Source: Tenrec ecaudatus (lineage: Eukaryota; Chordata; Mammalia; Afrosoricida; Tenrecidae). From it: 64,000 bases of DNA. The position numbers and the translations under genes are program-made. The notes beneath the pieces are model-generated. The model made no database searches. It saw only the letters and a program-made list of their open reading frames with translations, and had not been told where the DNA came from. Location: assembly GCF_050624435.1 (NCBI RefSeq), contig NC_134539.1, forward strand, positions 46,160,001-46,224,000. Direction: 5' to 3'. The first letter of the stretch is position 1. Every line of letters begins with the position of its first letter. Positions 33,020 to 44,905 of this stretch are shown here, one piece after another.

Positions 33020-33672
33020 CCTGTGTGATTCAAGAATGTTAAAGAACAAAGCCAAATACGAAGGAGGGAAAGGTATCAGACCTCAAATTTGTAACACCCA
33101 ATTTTCAGAAGGTTCTGAATGACAGTAGAAGCCCAAACCCCATCTGCAGATGAAGCCTCTGGTGGGCCCTCTCTGATCCTAGTCAAGGGCCCCAAGTAAC
33201 ATTGCTCTCAGAGGCTACTGTAAACTTAATCATGGCGGTTGGAACGAGGTTACAGTGTGATGCTTGGTCATTTGATCTCCCTCTTGACCCATTTTGAATC
33301 TGTTCTAGTTTTAAGTATTTCTTGCTTTTTTCTGGACAAAGTTTTTCTCTCCAGTTCATTTTAATACTGCTGGTGGTCTTTTCCTTTTGTCTTTCTTTCT
33401 TCCTTCCTTCTTTTTTGTATGTTTCCCAGTCTGGGTCGCACAGCAGGGTCAGATGCATAGAGACAATAATTGGTGTAATGGATTACTTATCAGGGACACG
33501 GGGTGGGAGAGGTGGGAGGGTAATGGGAAGCAAACAATGAATACAGGAGCAGGGAGAACATTATAGAACTGATGGTGGTGATATATATACAATTATTTTG
33601 TGTATGACTGAACTATGGAAGTGTATGATAAGTGAATTATATCTCAGCAAAACTATTGGGGGGAAAAAGAAT
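33020..33672 (+). mobile_element. Older LINE-1-type 3' UTR
   Basis: Parallels 38,140-38,905 block by block: 'aacacccaatttt', 'gacagtagaagcccaaaccccatctgcag', 'gcttggtcatttgatctccctcttgaccc', 'ctggtggtcttttcctttt', 'gggtcgcacagcag', 'ttatatctcagcaaaac'. The two copies define an older afrotherian L1 3' UTR family. Confidence 0.7.
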
Positions 33673-34534
33673 TTCACCTTAAAAAATAAATAATTGCTTG
33701 TGGTTAAATCAATTGGACCTCAAATACAACAGGTTACCCTCCCAAAAAGCTCCTATTTGGCCCTGTCTCAAATAAAACATCAGAATTAGGGAAACTGTTT
33801 GCATTGACTCTTAGACTGGAAAATGGCTTGAGACGACAAACCAGACGGTCTCATTTTCTAATAATCCGACGGAAGCAGGAATCCTTTGTGCGTAACCTGG
33901 ATTTGTATGTTTATGTGGAAGGTCAGCCTGGGCACAAGGAAAACATCCAACTCCACGCTGGGGCTTTATCTCTCTTAGACAGGTGGAGCATGACGGGCTA
34001 CGGCACCGTGGGAATTCTTGGAGGCTCATTAAGGCCCCCGGTCCGGTGGGCCAGTACTTCATAGTGCCTTAGCAAGCAAGAGAGAATACCATGTGACAGA
34101 GGCCTACAGCAGAATGCCCAGATTCAGATGAATTTTCCCTGGGAGGCGTCCTACCAGATTTTAGTATTCCTGGCACTCAGCAAAGTTACTCACAACCTAG
34201 GCGCCATGGGCTGACTAAATAGTGAACTTAGACAGCAGAGAAGCCCAGCCAGAATCTTTAAGCCTATTGTTAAAATGACATTTGATGACACAGTTGCCCT
34301 TCTTTTGTTCCAGCTCTGTCAGGAGGAGGTGGGACAGTTGCTAATAGTTCTTGTTATACTGGGGTAAATACTTCCAACGCAGTGAAACGAGACTGTCAGC
34401 AAAGCTGCCTGACTGCAGCTGCCTCCTGTGTAGCCCTCCTCGTCTCGACATTTCGCTCTGGCTAGCTAATAGTGCTTGCCTACTAGATCCGTGCTATTCC
34501 ACGAAGCGGGCCATCTCCATCTTGATAACAGTTG
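33673..34534. other. Intergenic, no recognised feature
   Basis: Unique-looking; no repeat or exon recognised. Confidence 0.5.
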
Positions 34535-35179
34535 TCATGTTGTAGCTGTTGTTAGGGTCTGACTCATAGTGACCCTATACAACAGAACGAAATACGGCGC
34601 CCTCCCCACCCCCCCATTGTGCTCCAGTCTCACGATTGTTCTTCTCTCTGTTGTTGCAGCCACCATGTCAACCTATCTTGTAGTGAGACTTCTTCCTCGT
34701 GTCTGCCCCTCTACTTTACCACGCACAATGCTCTTCTCCAGGGACTTGTCTCTCGGGACCACGTGTCCAAAGCACATGAGATGAAGTCTCACCATTCTTC
34801 CCTCTAAGAAGCATCCTGGCCGTACATCTCCCAAGACGGGTGTCTTTGTTCTCTTGGCAGTCCGTGGGACTTTCAGTATTGTTTTCCAGAACCATCACTC
34901 AGAAGCCTCGATTGTTCTCCAGTCTTCCTTATTAATGCCCCACTTTCATATGCATATGAGGTGAGACCATGGCTTGGATCAGGCATACCTTAGTCCTTAG
35001 AGTAATATCCTGACTTTTCAACACTTCAAAAAGGTCTTGGGCAGCATTTTAACCCAATGAAGAGCACCTTTTGATCTCTAGACTGCTGCTTTCTTGAGCA
35101 TTCATGGTAGATCCAAGCGAGAAGAACTATTTGCCAACATCAATCTCTTCTCCGTTTATCATGATGTTACCTACTGGTT
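34535..35179 (-). mobile_element. RTE (BovB-like) LINE, 3' segment
   Basis: 3' end of a nearly full-length RTE: antisense tail 'gctgttgttagggtctgactcatagtgaccctatac', then 'gttgttgcagccacc', 'ctcttctccagggactt..gggaccacgtgtccaaagcac', 'gaagcatcctggcc'. Interrupted at about 35,180 by an AfroSINE. Confidence 0.85.
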
Positions 35180-35365
35180 AGCAGCCATGGTGGATCCAGT
35201 GGTCACTAGTTGGGACACAATCTTCTTGGTCAGCAGTTTGAAACCACCAACAGCTCCACCAAAGAAAGAGAGGTTTTCAATTCCTGTAAAGAGTTACAGT
35301 CTCAGAAACCCACAGAGGGTCTCGATGAGTCAGCATTGACTTGAGAACAGCACGTTTGTGTTTTG
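35180..35365 (+). mobile_element. AfroSINE inserted in the RTE copy
   Basis: 'gcagccatggtggatccagtggtcac', 'ttggtcagcagtttgaaaccacc', 'caccaaagaaagagagg', 'gtctcgatgagtcagcattgac', followed by a (TTTTG)n/(TTTGG)n tail to about 35,425. Opposite orientation to the host RTE. Confidence 0.85.
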
Positions 35366-35425
35366 TTTTGTTTCATTTTGTTTTGCTTGTGTTTGGTTTG
35401 GTTTGGTCTGGTCTGGTTTGGTTTA

Positions 35426-36594
35426 CGTACTGATTGAGTTGTGAGGAGTTTGGTCTTCTTTACATTGAGTTTAATCCATATGGAAGACTGAAATTCTCGA
35501 TCTTCGTAAGCAAGTACTTCAAGTCCTCCTCACTTTCAGAAGCAGGATGTGTTACCTGCATGTCACAGGCGGTTAAGAAGTCTTCTTCTAATCCTGGCAG
35601 TGCATCCTTCTTCAGATCAGCCAGATTTTCTGATCATTTGCTCCGTATACAGATTAAATAAGTATGGTGAGAGACTACAACCGTCCCACGCTTTCCTGGT
35701 TTAATGTATGCAGCATTCCCATGCTCTGTTCACACAGCTGCCTCTTAATCTTTGTGCAGGCTCTGCATGAGCACAATAAAGTGTTCTGGAATTCCCATTC
35801 TTCTCAAGGCTATCCATAGTTTTTCATGAGCCTTTGCATAATCAATAAAACACAAATAAATATCTTCCTGGTGTTTTCTGCTTTCAGCCAAGATCCATGT
35901 GACATTAGCCATCATCTCACTTGCTCCATGTCCTTTTCTGAATCTGGCCTAACCTCCAACAGCTCCTTGTTCGTGTACAGCTGCAACCGTTACAGGGGGA
36001 TTTTCAGCAAAAGTTTCCTTGCGTGTAATATCAGCGCTATTGTCGCACAATTTGTGCATCTTTGGGTCACTTTTCTTTGGAATGGGTACAAATCTGGATC
36101 TCTCCCAGTCAAAAGCGGTCTTCCAAATTTCCTGACAGAGACAGATGAGTGCTCCCAGTGCCTCATTTCCTTGCTGAAACATTTCAATCGATATTCCATC
36201 AATTCCTGGAGCCCTGTTTTTGGTTAATGTTTTCAGTGCAACTTGGACATCAGTACCATTGGTTCTTGTTCATGTGTGATCTGTTGAAATGGTTGAATGT
36301 TGACTAGTTCTTGTTGGTGCAGTGACTCTGTGTATTCTTTCCATCTTCTTTTGATGCTTCCAGCATCACTCAATATTTGGCCCATAGAATCTTTCAGTCT
36401 TGCAACTCAAGGCTTGAAGCTTTTCTTGAGTTCTTTCCATTTAAGGTATGCTGACAGTGTTCTTTCTCTTTGATTTTCTAACTACACATCTTTGCACGTT
36501 TCATTATAATGTTTGACTTTGTCTCCTTGAGCTTCCCTTTGAATTTTTCTGTTCAGCTCTTTTCCTTCATAATTTCTTTCATTTGCCTTAAGGG
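35426..36594 (-). mobile_element. RTE (BovB-like) LINE, reverse-transcriptase segment
   Basis: Minus-strand frames show DIYLCFIDYAKAHEK (about 35,825-35,870, the RT palm aspartate motif) and GCSLSPYLFNLY (about 35,655-35,695), and a following stretch rich in acidic residues ('EDLKYLLTKIENF') typical of the RTE thumb region. In-frame stops and frameshifts show the copy is inactive. Confidence 0.88.
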
Positions 36595-36705
36595 TTACAC
36601 ACTGGGCTGCTAATCCCAAGGTCAGCCGCCTGAAACCACCAGTCATTCTTGGGAGAAAAATGAGGAGAGGAAGTTTTCTACTCCTGTAAAGAATTTGTTT
36701 CACAA
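36595..36705 (+). mobile_element. AfroSINE, partial
   Basis: 'gggttacacactgggctgctaatcccaaggtcagccgcctgaaaccacc' and 'ttctactcctgtaaag'. It begins the 2.3-kb block that splits the RTE. Confidence 0.8.
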
Positions 36706-36719
36706 GGCTGGGGCAAATA

Positions 36720-37760
36720 TAGGCACCCTGCAAGAATGAAAGGAGAATCTTGCAAGAAAAATCAAGCTAAGACCAGGGGAGGGGGCCATCTACATTTTGG
36801 AAGAGATGCTGATAATTTTATTGGCAAGTATGGTGGGTGATAGGGGAGAAGTAACTTCACACAGGAAAGTGATGTTATCAAAGAACAAAAAAAATCATAT
36901 CATTGTGTGCTCACCTCCCCGATATGATCGCTGAAGACCAATGGGTATATAAGCAAATGTAGTGAAGAAAGCTGATGGTGCCTGGCTATCAAAAGATATA
37001 GCATCTTGAGTCTCAAAGGTTTGAAAGTAAACAAGCAGCCATCTAACTCAAAAGCAACAAAGTCCACATGGAAGAAAGCACAAGGTGTCAAAGGGATCAG
37101 ATATCAGGCATCAAAGAACAAAATATCAATTCATTGTGAATGAGGGGGATTGTAGATTGAGGACCCAAGACACATATGTAGGCAACTGGGCATCCCCTTA
37201 GAGAAAGGCCGCAGGGAGGAGACGAGCCAGATAGGGTGCGATGCAGCAACGATGAAACATACACTTTCCTCTAGTTCCTAAATGCTTCCTCCCTACCCCC
37301 ACTATCATGATCCCAATACTACCTTACAAATCTGGATAGACCAGAGGATGTACACTGGTACAGATAGGAACTTGAAATACAGAAAATCCAAGACAGATGA
37401 TCCTTCAGGACAAGTGGTGAGAGTGGCGATATTGGGAAGGAGAAGTGAGGGTGGGGTGGAAAGGGGGAAGAAGGATCTACATATAACCTCCTCCCTGGGG
37501 GATGGACAACAGAAAAGTGGGTGAAGGGAGAAGTTGGAGAATATAAGATATGACAAAATAATAATTTATATATTATCAAGTGTTCGTGAGGGAGGGGGCA
37601 GTGGGGAAGGAGGAGGAAAAGGAGGCCAAGGGCTTAAGTGGAGAGCAAACGTTTTCAGAATGATGAGGGCAACAAATGTACAAATGTGCTTTATACAATT
37701 GATGTATGTATGGATTGTGATAAGAGTTGTATGAGCCCCCAATAAAATGACTTTAAAAAA
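36720..37760 (+). mobile_element. LINE-1-type 3' UTR, ~1 kb
   Basis: Long copy: 'cgatatgatcgctgaagacc', 'gatggtgcctggctatcaaaagatatagc', 'acaagcagccatctaactc', 'acatggaagaaagcac', 'tttcctctagttccta', 'gatgtacactggtacagatagg', 'ggatggacaacagaaaag', ending gagcccccaataaaatg plus A-tail. It shows that the many short 3' ends in the window are truncated pieces of this ~1-kb UTR. Confidence 0.88.
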
Positions 37761-37774
37761 AAGGAAAGGGATGC

Positions 37775-38905
37775 TAAACAGTGATTGTAGGGAACCTAGG
37801 GGGACAATGGGCCAGATTTTATGGTGTTTGGATTTTGTAACATACAACCTCCAAAGGAAACCTGAGTGGTGCGTTTCCCCTGGACAGGCAGATGGATTCT
37901 GGGCTCCGACTGAACTCGAGCCCCAATCCAGAAGCGTTAGTTCTGATTACATGGCCCTGCTTGATACTCACCTTCATGAAATGATCACTGAAGATAAGGG
38001 TGCCACAGAAAAGTGTGCTGAAGAGAGCAGTTGGTGCCCGGCTGTCAATCAACATAGTGTCTGGGGTCTTAAAGGCTTGTATTCCAACAAGCAACCACCT
38101 ACATGAGGAATCAACTAAGTCCACATGGAAGAAGCATACCAGCTTGTGTACCCAAAGATAACAATAACAAATTTCAAATATGACCAAGGGGTAAATATCA
38201 AAGCCTAAAATTATGAACACCCAATTGTTAGTAGGCCATGGAGGACAGTGGGAGCCCAAAACCCATCTTCAGAGTAACTAGTTAGATGAAGCTGCTGACA
38301 GAACATCAGTAGCCACAGGCAAGAGTCTCGAACAGCCTTACCGTCAGACAGACATCATTGTAATCTTGATGATACTGGATCGAACTTGATACTTGGTCAG
38401 TTGACCTCCCTATTGACCCAACCTGAATTTGTTCTAGGTATAAGTGTCTCTTGCATGTTCCATGACAAAAAAAACTTCTTTGACCTTTTAAATATTGATG
38501 GTGGTCTTTTCTTTCTTACTCATTTTTATCTTTATATTATTTTATTCTTACCACTTTATTTCAATTTTGTTTTTTATTGTTTCTATTGGGTTTCCTAGTT
38601 TGTGACGCTCAGAAGGAGTGGATGTATAGAGATAATAACAGATGCAAGGGTTTATAGGGGATGTAGGGGTAAGGTTGGGAGATAGGAGGGGTGAGGGGAT
38701 TTCAGGAGTAAACAATGAAGGTGGGAAGGGGTGGGAGCACTAGATTTGATCGTGATTACACAACTTGTTTTAAAGGCGATTTAACTGGGGGGGGCATCCA
38801 AAAATTGACTGTGATAATGATTGTACAGTTCTTCTTGATATGATTGAACTATTGAACTGTATGATGTGTGGATTAGGTGCAAATAAAAATGTAAAAAAGA
38901 AAAGA
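37775..38905 (+). mobile_element. Older LINE-1-type 3' UTR, ~1.1 kb
   Basis: 'gcgtttcccctggacaggcagatggattctgggctcc', 'ggtgcccggctgtcaatcaac', 'gtcttaaaggcttgtattcc', 'ggagcccaaaacccatcttcag', 'tttcctagtttgtgacgctcag', 'gactgtgataatgattgtacag', ending 'aaataaaaatg' plus A. Shares its first third with the younger family but has a different 3' end. Confidence 0.8.
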
Positions 38906-38929
38906 ATATTTCTCAGGTCTCTAAGACTC

Positions 38930-40600
38930 CATATATGAATATACTGCTACAGCCATACAGCCGGGGAAGCGCAATCAGGAGTCACTGGAGTGAATGTCTG
39001 ATATGCCAATTCAAGGTGGCAGGGTCGCTAAGCAAACAGTTCAAGGAGTCCATTTTTGGTGGCAAGGTTATAGCTGGTGTGGAGGGGAGACATCTTTCTA
39101 TTGTAGCTCAAACTATTAAATATTCAACTCATCTCAAAAAATTAAAAAGGAAAGTCAAACGTGACCTGAGGGGCATGAGTTTGAGTCTGATGAATAGGAA
39201 GTTTCTGGCATCCACTTTGGCTTTCCTTTCAATGACCTTTTGCTTTCTTCACGTATCATGGTCTTGGTGTCCATCAGGTCTCTGTCATCAGTGTTTGATG
39301 CATCAAATCTCTTCTTCAGATGTTCTCGAAACTCATATGGGATCTACTCAAAATTCAGATGGGATAATCTCAAGGCTATATTTTGACTCCTGTGGGCTTG
39401 TTTCAGTTTTCTTCAGCTTCAATTGAACTTATATATGAACAGTTAATGATCTGTTCTACGTTGGGCCCCTGGCCAGCTTTTAGCTGCTGACATTGAGTTT
39501 CTCCACCATCTCTCCTACCATGGAACCAATGTATTTTCTATTTATTCCATCTGGAGAATCCCGTGTGTACTTTCATGTTGTTGAGAAAAGGTATTTGTGA
39601 TGAAGTTATTGGGCTTACAAAATTCTTATCATGTGATCTCCAGGTTCATTTCTATTCAGACCACATTTTCCAGCTACTGTTCCTTCCTATTTGTTTCCAA
39701 CTTCAGGAGTCCAATTGCCAATGAATAACTACGTATCTTGATTGCAGGCTTGACAAATGTCAAACTTAAGACATTGGTAATATTCTTAAATTCTACACCA
39801 CGACTAGTTGGTGCATAAATGTGAGTCACAGTTGTATTGACTGGGGTTTCTTATATGCAGATAGTTATTATTCTATCACAGGCAACATTGAACTTAAAGA
39901 TAAATCTTGAAATGTCCATTTTGAAGATGAATGCAGTGTCATTCCTCTTGAATCTGACATTCCTGACATAGGAAACCATCTGATTTTCTGATTCAAAATT
40001 ACCAACACCACTCTACTTCAGCTCAGTAATGCCTACATCATCGATCTTTATGGGTTCCATTTCATTTTTGACAACTTCCCGTTTTCCTAGATTCATGCTA
40101 TGTACACTCCGAGTTCCAATTATTAATAGATGCTTTTGGCTATGTCATTTTCAGTCATGTCCTATCAGCAAAGGAAGGTTCCACGGTCTTTGCTCTCATA
40201 GGCTTTATTTGAACCACATTATAGTTGACTTGACTTTGAGAAGGCAGCTTTTCCTTAATCATAGTTTTTAAGTGTCTTCTGACTTGAGAGGCTCATTTTT
40301 TACTGCTATTGCTGACAGTGTCCTCCTTCTATTCATTAGGTTTTCAGTATCCAATGCTATCCAGAAAGTTTCAGTGGCTAATCCCTCTGACCTAGACAGC
40401 CTACTACTTTCTGCATAGTCTGTTCTTAGCCTGGGAACTCTGCTGAAACCTGTTCACTTTGGGTCAACAGGTTTATAAAATACCAGTGACATAGCTTTCA
40501 GCATCACAACACAAGCCACCACAGTATGACAAACTGATAGACAAGTGATGGGACATTGTCAGACGATTGATTAGATGCTTTCTGAAATGTTTGTACCCAT
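38930..40600 (-). mobile_element. RTE (BovB-like) LINE, 5'/endonuclease segment
   Basis: Continues the RTE after the inserted block. 39,170-40,350 on the minus strand covers the endonuclease half ('VSYVRNVRFKRNDTAFIFK', 'TVTHIYAPTSRGVEF' in translation) with stops in every frame. 40,350-40,600 ('ctgaaacctgttcactttgggtcaacagg', 'acaagccaccacagtatgacaaactgatagac') is the 5' UTR side. Together with 34,535-35,179 and 35,426-36,594 it makes roughly 3.4 kb, close to a full-length RTE. Confidence 0.78.
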
Positions 40601-40749
40601 GATGCAATGCTGCTTGCTATGCAAAACATTATGGAATTTGAAAGAATAACTATTCCTTAGAGAATGGTTTGGTTCTTCACCCTGATTAGAGGACCTCCCT
40701 GACAGATATTCCTAAAATTTGTCCCAGTTGTTACACATCCTCCTTAAAA

Positions 40750-40811
40750 GATCACTGGATATGAAATGATAATAATTTATAATTTATCAAGAGGTCATGA
40801 GGGTGGGTGGG
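40750..40811 (+). mobile_element. LINE-1-type 3' UTR scrap
   Basis: 'gaaatgataataatttataatttatcaagaggtcatgagg' is an internal piece of the common 3' UTR, cut off by the next element. Confidence 0.5.
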
Positions 40812-41335
40812 TGTATTAGTTTGGGTACTTTAGAGAAACAAATCCACAGCAACTCATGTATAAGAGAGAGTTTTATATAAAGGTTAAGTGTGCATCAAGA
40901 AAACATCCCAACCCAGTGCTGCCCAAGCCCACAAGTCCAAAATTAACCCACATGTCCAACACCAATCCACAAAGTCCTGCTCCATCTCACAAGACACGCA
41001 CAGTGCTGCTGACTGCAGGAGAAAAGCCTAGTGAGTGACCATGTAAACATCTCAGCGCTGGCAGGGGTCTCCACACGGCTTCTCCAGCACCCAGGACTGC
41101 ATCAGGGTAGGTCCATGTGGCTTCTCCTCAGGGGTGTCTTTCAGGAAGTGAGCCTTGCCAGCTGGAACAGGGAACTGGCTAAGGCAGCTGCACCCTGGTC
41201 CAACTATCAGAAAGCAAGAGACCTCAGAACTCGAAAGACGAGGCTCACCGAGCCATTTATCCCTCTGCCCTTCAATTAACCCCACATGTGTTTATCAGCC
41301 AGGTTGGCACAATAAACTCTCTAACTCACCACTGT
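40812..41335 (-). mobile_element. L1M-like 3' UTR repeat (antisense), 'tagagaaacaaatcc' family
   Basis: Begins 'tgtattagtttgggtactttagagaaacaaatcc', contains 'gaaaacatcccaacccagtgc', 'catctcagcgctggcaggggtctcc', 'gtaggtccatgtggcttctcctcagg', 'ccatttatccctctgcccttcaattaa' and ends 'ggttggcacaataaactc'. Related to 53,606-54,032 and to the start of 52,345. Confidence 0.6.
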
Positions 41336-42046
41336 TTTTTAAAAAACAGCCATTGGAAACTTTATGAAGCACCGTCATCCTGTCTCACATGGGTCTCAAG
41401 CATCATAAATCAAAGACCAGGCAGCAGCCACTGGCTTGGTGTTTGTTTGTTTGTTAACTTGGAATTCAGCCTTTTCCGCGCTTGAGTCTAATTGTGTTCT
41501 GCACAGTGGGACACCCCCCCCCCCCCCCCCGGGAAAAGCCAGGCCAGCACAGACCTAGACAGAGAGCTGGGGAACCAAGCCTGGCAGTGTCAGATACAAA
41601 AGGCAAGGGCGGGGCCCAACTCAGCATTTTTTCCTTAAGCCAATAAGCCAAAGCTTTGATTTCAACATGGCCTCAGTATTTTAAAACCATGAATGAGATT
41701 GTTTACATTCTTATTCTCAAACTGTCTTCATTACCCACTGTATAGTATTATAATTATATCTTAATATAGAGGCTAATTTTTACTGGAAATTCTTGATCTG
41801 TGTATAGGTGATAAATTTACAGCTTGAAAAAAATACATTCACATATGCAAATTGTTCCAAACAACACAAAATCCAATCACTGGATAGTATCGGCTTTAAC
41901 TCTTAAATTCAATAAAATTTCCAATTCAGTTTTTCAGCAATACGAATCACATTTCAAATGCTCAGAAGCCATAAATTGTCCTGGACATACATTTTTATTT
42001 CTGAATCAAGACTATGGTTTCTTAGTTCAAAGGAACCATAGAACTC
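41336..42046. other. Intergenic; C17 homopolymer at 41,514-41,530
   Basis: Repeat-free apart from a run of 17 Cs. 41,640-42,040 is AT-rich. No exon recognised. Confidence 0.5.
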
Positions 42047-42110
42047 TATGAGCCCTGAAGCTGTAGTGGGTTACGAGTTGGGCCGCTAACCACGAAAGAA
42101 CTTTCTGATA
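42047..42110 (+). mobile_element. AfroSINE head fragment
   Basis: 'atgagccctgaagctgtagtgggttacgagttgggccgctaaccacg'; only the head is present. Confidence 0.65.
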
Positions 42111-42211
42111 CCTAAGAATGACCAGAAAAACCATGATGACAACCAGAGGCTTAACCCAGTGGCAGTACAGTGAACATGGCTCCTCTACCCAATGATCGAT
42201 TCAGGCACATT

Positions 42212-42408
42212 AAGCCAAACCAAGCTCACTGCCCTAGAGTCCATGCCAACTCTAGGACAGGATGGAACTACTGCCCTGTGAGTTTCCAAGATTGTGACTC
42301 TTTCCTGGAATAGAAAGCCCCATTTTCTCACCAAGAAGCAGCTGGTTTCAAACAGCTGACTTTGCTGTTAGCAGCCTAACTTATAAACACTATGCCATCA
42401 GGGCTTCC
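42212..42408 (-). mobile_element. AfroSINE
   Basis: Antisense: 'gccaaaccaagctcactgccctagagtccatgcc', 'ggacaggatggaactac', 'agcagctggtttcaaacagctg', 'gttagcagcctaacttataaacactatgccatcagggc'. Confidence 0.88.
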
Positions 42409-42420
42409 TAAGGCACAGCC

Positions 42421-42625
42421 TTAAAACTCAAAATTGCCAGTGAGTCAATTCTGTCCCATAGTGATGCTAGAGACAAGGTAGCACTCCCCGTGTGGGTTTC
42501 TGAATCTGTAAGTCTCTACAGAAGCGCAAAGTCCCATCTCTCTCCAGGGGAGTGTCTGGTTGTTTTGAACTGCTGACCTGGGGATTAGCAGCCCAACACG
42601 TAATCACTATGCCACCAAGGCTCCT
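42421..42625 (-). mobile_element. AfroSINE
   Basis: Antisense: 'gccagtgagtcaattctgtcccatagtgatgc', 'cgtgtgggtttctgaatctgtaag', 'ttgaactgctgacctggggattagcagcccaacacgtaatcactatgccacc'. Confidence 0.88.
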
Positions 42626-42627
42626 TT

Positions 42628-42750
42628 AAGACATATTCACTGACTCATTGCCATTAACGCTAACCCTAAACGACAAGCTAGAACTGTCCCTGTGAGCTTT
42701 TGAGACAACTTAATAGGAGAAGAAAGCCCTGTCTTTCTCCCTAAGGCACA
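42628..42750 (-). mobile_element. AfroSINE, tail half
   Basis: Antisense: 'cactgactcattgccattaacgctaacccta', 'gctagaactgtccctgtgagc', 'agaaagccctgtctttctccc'. The head half is absent. Confidence 0.75.
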
Positions 42751-43199
42751 TTGAGGGGCAAAAATAAAGTTGCATTCTTACTGCATTCCCATAGTTGTGC
42801 TCATCCACATTCATAAAACCGGCTATCATTGTGCAATACTTATCTCAGAACTTCATATTCAAAGACAAATCTTCATATCCGTCCCCAACACCTACCCAGT
42901 CTCCCCCATCTCTATCATTCCATTTGGTCCGATCCAAACCCTTAAAGTCATTCTTGAATACTTTATGCATTTCATCGGTTAGATTCAATCTGCATAGATG
43001 ACAGGTTCTGCTTTCACAGTTCATCCTGAATCCCATGACTTCTGACCACCGTCCGACCTCAGTCACATCGGCGCTCCCTGATTAGTACAATGGCCTCTGA
43101 CCGTCTTTCTGCTTTTCCCCGGCCTCGCTACAGCGACTCAAACGCAGGCCCTTGTGAACAGCCAGTGCTGCTGAGAGCCCTTCCACGCCTTCACGTTCA
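42751..43199. other. Intergenic, no recognised feature
   Basis: Nothing recognised up to the L2-like stretch. Confidence 0.5.
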
Positions 43200-43640
43200 A
43201 CTTAGAATCAAAGTCAGTGTCTTCCACAGACTAGCCCCTAAGCTTTTTCCAACCGTAATCTCCTACCACTTTGCCCTTGGTGGCCCGGAGCTGACAACAC
43301 TAGGCCCCTTGCTTGCTTTCTTTCTAGTTCTCTTGTAATGCCGGGCCTTTATGGCCATGGCTGTTTATCTGCCTGCAATTGTGAGTTTTGGCCGAAAGAC
43401 CACCTATCAGAGCAGCCTCGCCTAACCACTCCGCATAAGTAGCAGCTCCCTCCCTGCTCCAGAACTCCCTCCCTTCCCTTCCTCTCAGGCAGTCTTGTCC
43501 ACACCCACACCACCTACAGTCCCAGGTGCACTGTGTTAATTGGCTCGCTGTCTGCCTCCCTATATCAACATGCCTGCTGCCCGTCACTTGGTCCATTATT
43601 GCAGGTACGCATCATATTTGAATAAATGAAGAATTGATAC
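43200..43640 (+). mobile_element. L2 LINE 3' portion (old)
   Basis: 'ctcctaccactttgccc', 'gaccacctatcagagcagcctcgcctaaccactcc', 'ctgctccagaactccctccc', ending 'gaataaatgaagaattga'. The order fits the L2 3' region. Diverged. Confidence 0.45.
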
Positions 43641-44814
43641 TAAAATGCTTAGAAAAGTTCCTAAACTCCAACAATTTTATATATTTAAAAAAATCATCCG
43701 GGGGCCCTTATAGTATGGAAGACAAATTCTGAAATGATGAGATCCTGGGGCCCCTCACCTTCCTCCTGCCTCCTGGCCCTCCCCAGCCCATTGGTCATCA
43801 ATAGGAGCCCCTCCCACTCTGGGAGATTTTCCAGGAAGGGGGCTGGAGAGGCCCCAGGGGGCCCTTCCTCTGCCACTGGGGCTGCACATAGGCCTCAAGT
43901 CGGACACACGCAGACAGCAGGGCCAGATCCAGGCCTCTGCAGGCCACTGTTCTGACCGCCAGACAAGAATGTTTGTCTCTGTAAATCTGACTTAAGCGCT
44001 GCTTAATTACGGACTTGGTAGTCTCTGCTCTCTGAAAAGCTGCTTGTCACGTATGTGGCCCTTTTGATAATTTTAGGGTTGGAATTCAGTCTATTTTTGC
44101 ATTTGAAAATCAGCCTGGAGCCAGGGTTTCCCTTTTATTCAGGGAGACGAAACAGACGGCACATCAAAGGCGGGTATGCTGTAATTTTGTCTTTTCTGAT
44201 ACATTAAGAGCAGGCCTTTGCATGCTGGCTGCTTGCTGTCATCTGGGAACATCCACTGGGTCTGGAAATATGAGGTCTGGTGCTCTCTCTTATATCATTA
44301 TGCTTTGCCTCGCTATACCCAGCTCAATCAGAAAAATTACCCAACAGGAGCCCACTCGCAGAGGCAGCCTGGAGTCAGGGGGCCTGAGCGAACATGGGCC
44401 CTGGGAGCCAGGAACTAGGTCCCAGACCTGACCCACAGGCCCAGCCTCAATGACCAGAATGCTTATCTGAGACCAGTTTGGCTGAATTAATGAATTCCAC
44501 AACACTTGGTCCTTCAAGCCAACAGTTCTCAGGTACCTCCTGGACATCAACAGCAGATGACACAAGTGCGGAACACGGTCCTTTCTCCAAGGAGCCTGAA
44601 TAGAAGACAGACGGGAAAACAGACCATTTCAGGCCACAAAACCAGAACCAAAGCAAACTGGGAGCACGGGGCTAAGAAAACATTGATCTCACTATGGGCT
44701 GGTAGGGATGTGCCAGGGATCAGGAAGCAGGAGGCCAGGTCAGGCCATTCTAGAGAGGACAGCATACACAAAGCCTGACACGGTAGGCGAGGGCTCAAAC
44801 GAAGGTAAATTTGG
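43641..44814. other. Intergenic; candidate conserved block 43,960-44,225
   Basis: Repeat-free. 43,960-44,225 is AT-leaning with homeodomain-like TAATTA cores ('gcttaattacgg') and no coding signal. The remainder is ordinary. Confidence 0.4.
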
Positions 44815-44905
44815 CATAGGTGGTGTGGACTGAAGTGGGTCCTCCCAAAATGTCAGCTGAAGCCTTAATTCTGTGAAGGTGACTTTATTTGGGTCACTCA
44901 TCTTT
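44815..44905. mobile_element. Old L1M-like fragment
   Basis: 'gtggactgaagtgggtcctcccaaaatg..gaagccttaattctgtgaaggtgactttatttggg' resembles a common old mammalian L1 end ('ctaaattgtgtcccccaaaattcat..gtgaccttatttgg'). Confidence 0.4.

Noticed and set aside
38935-39426. 163-codon plus-strand frame
   Set aside because: It runs through the antisense side of the broken RTE element.
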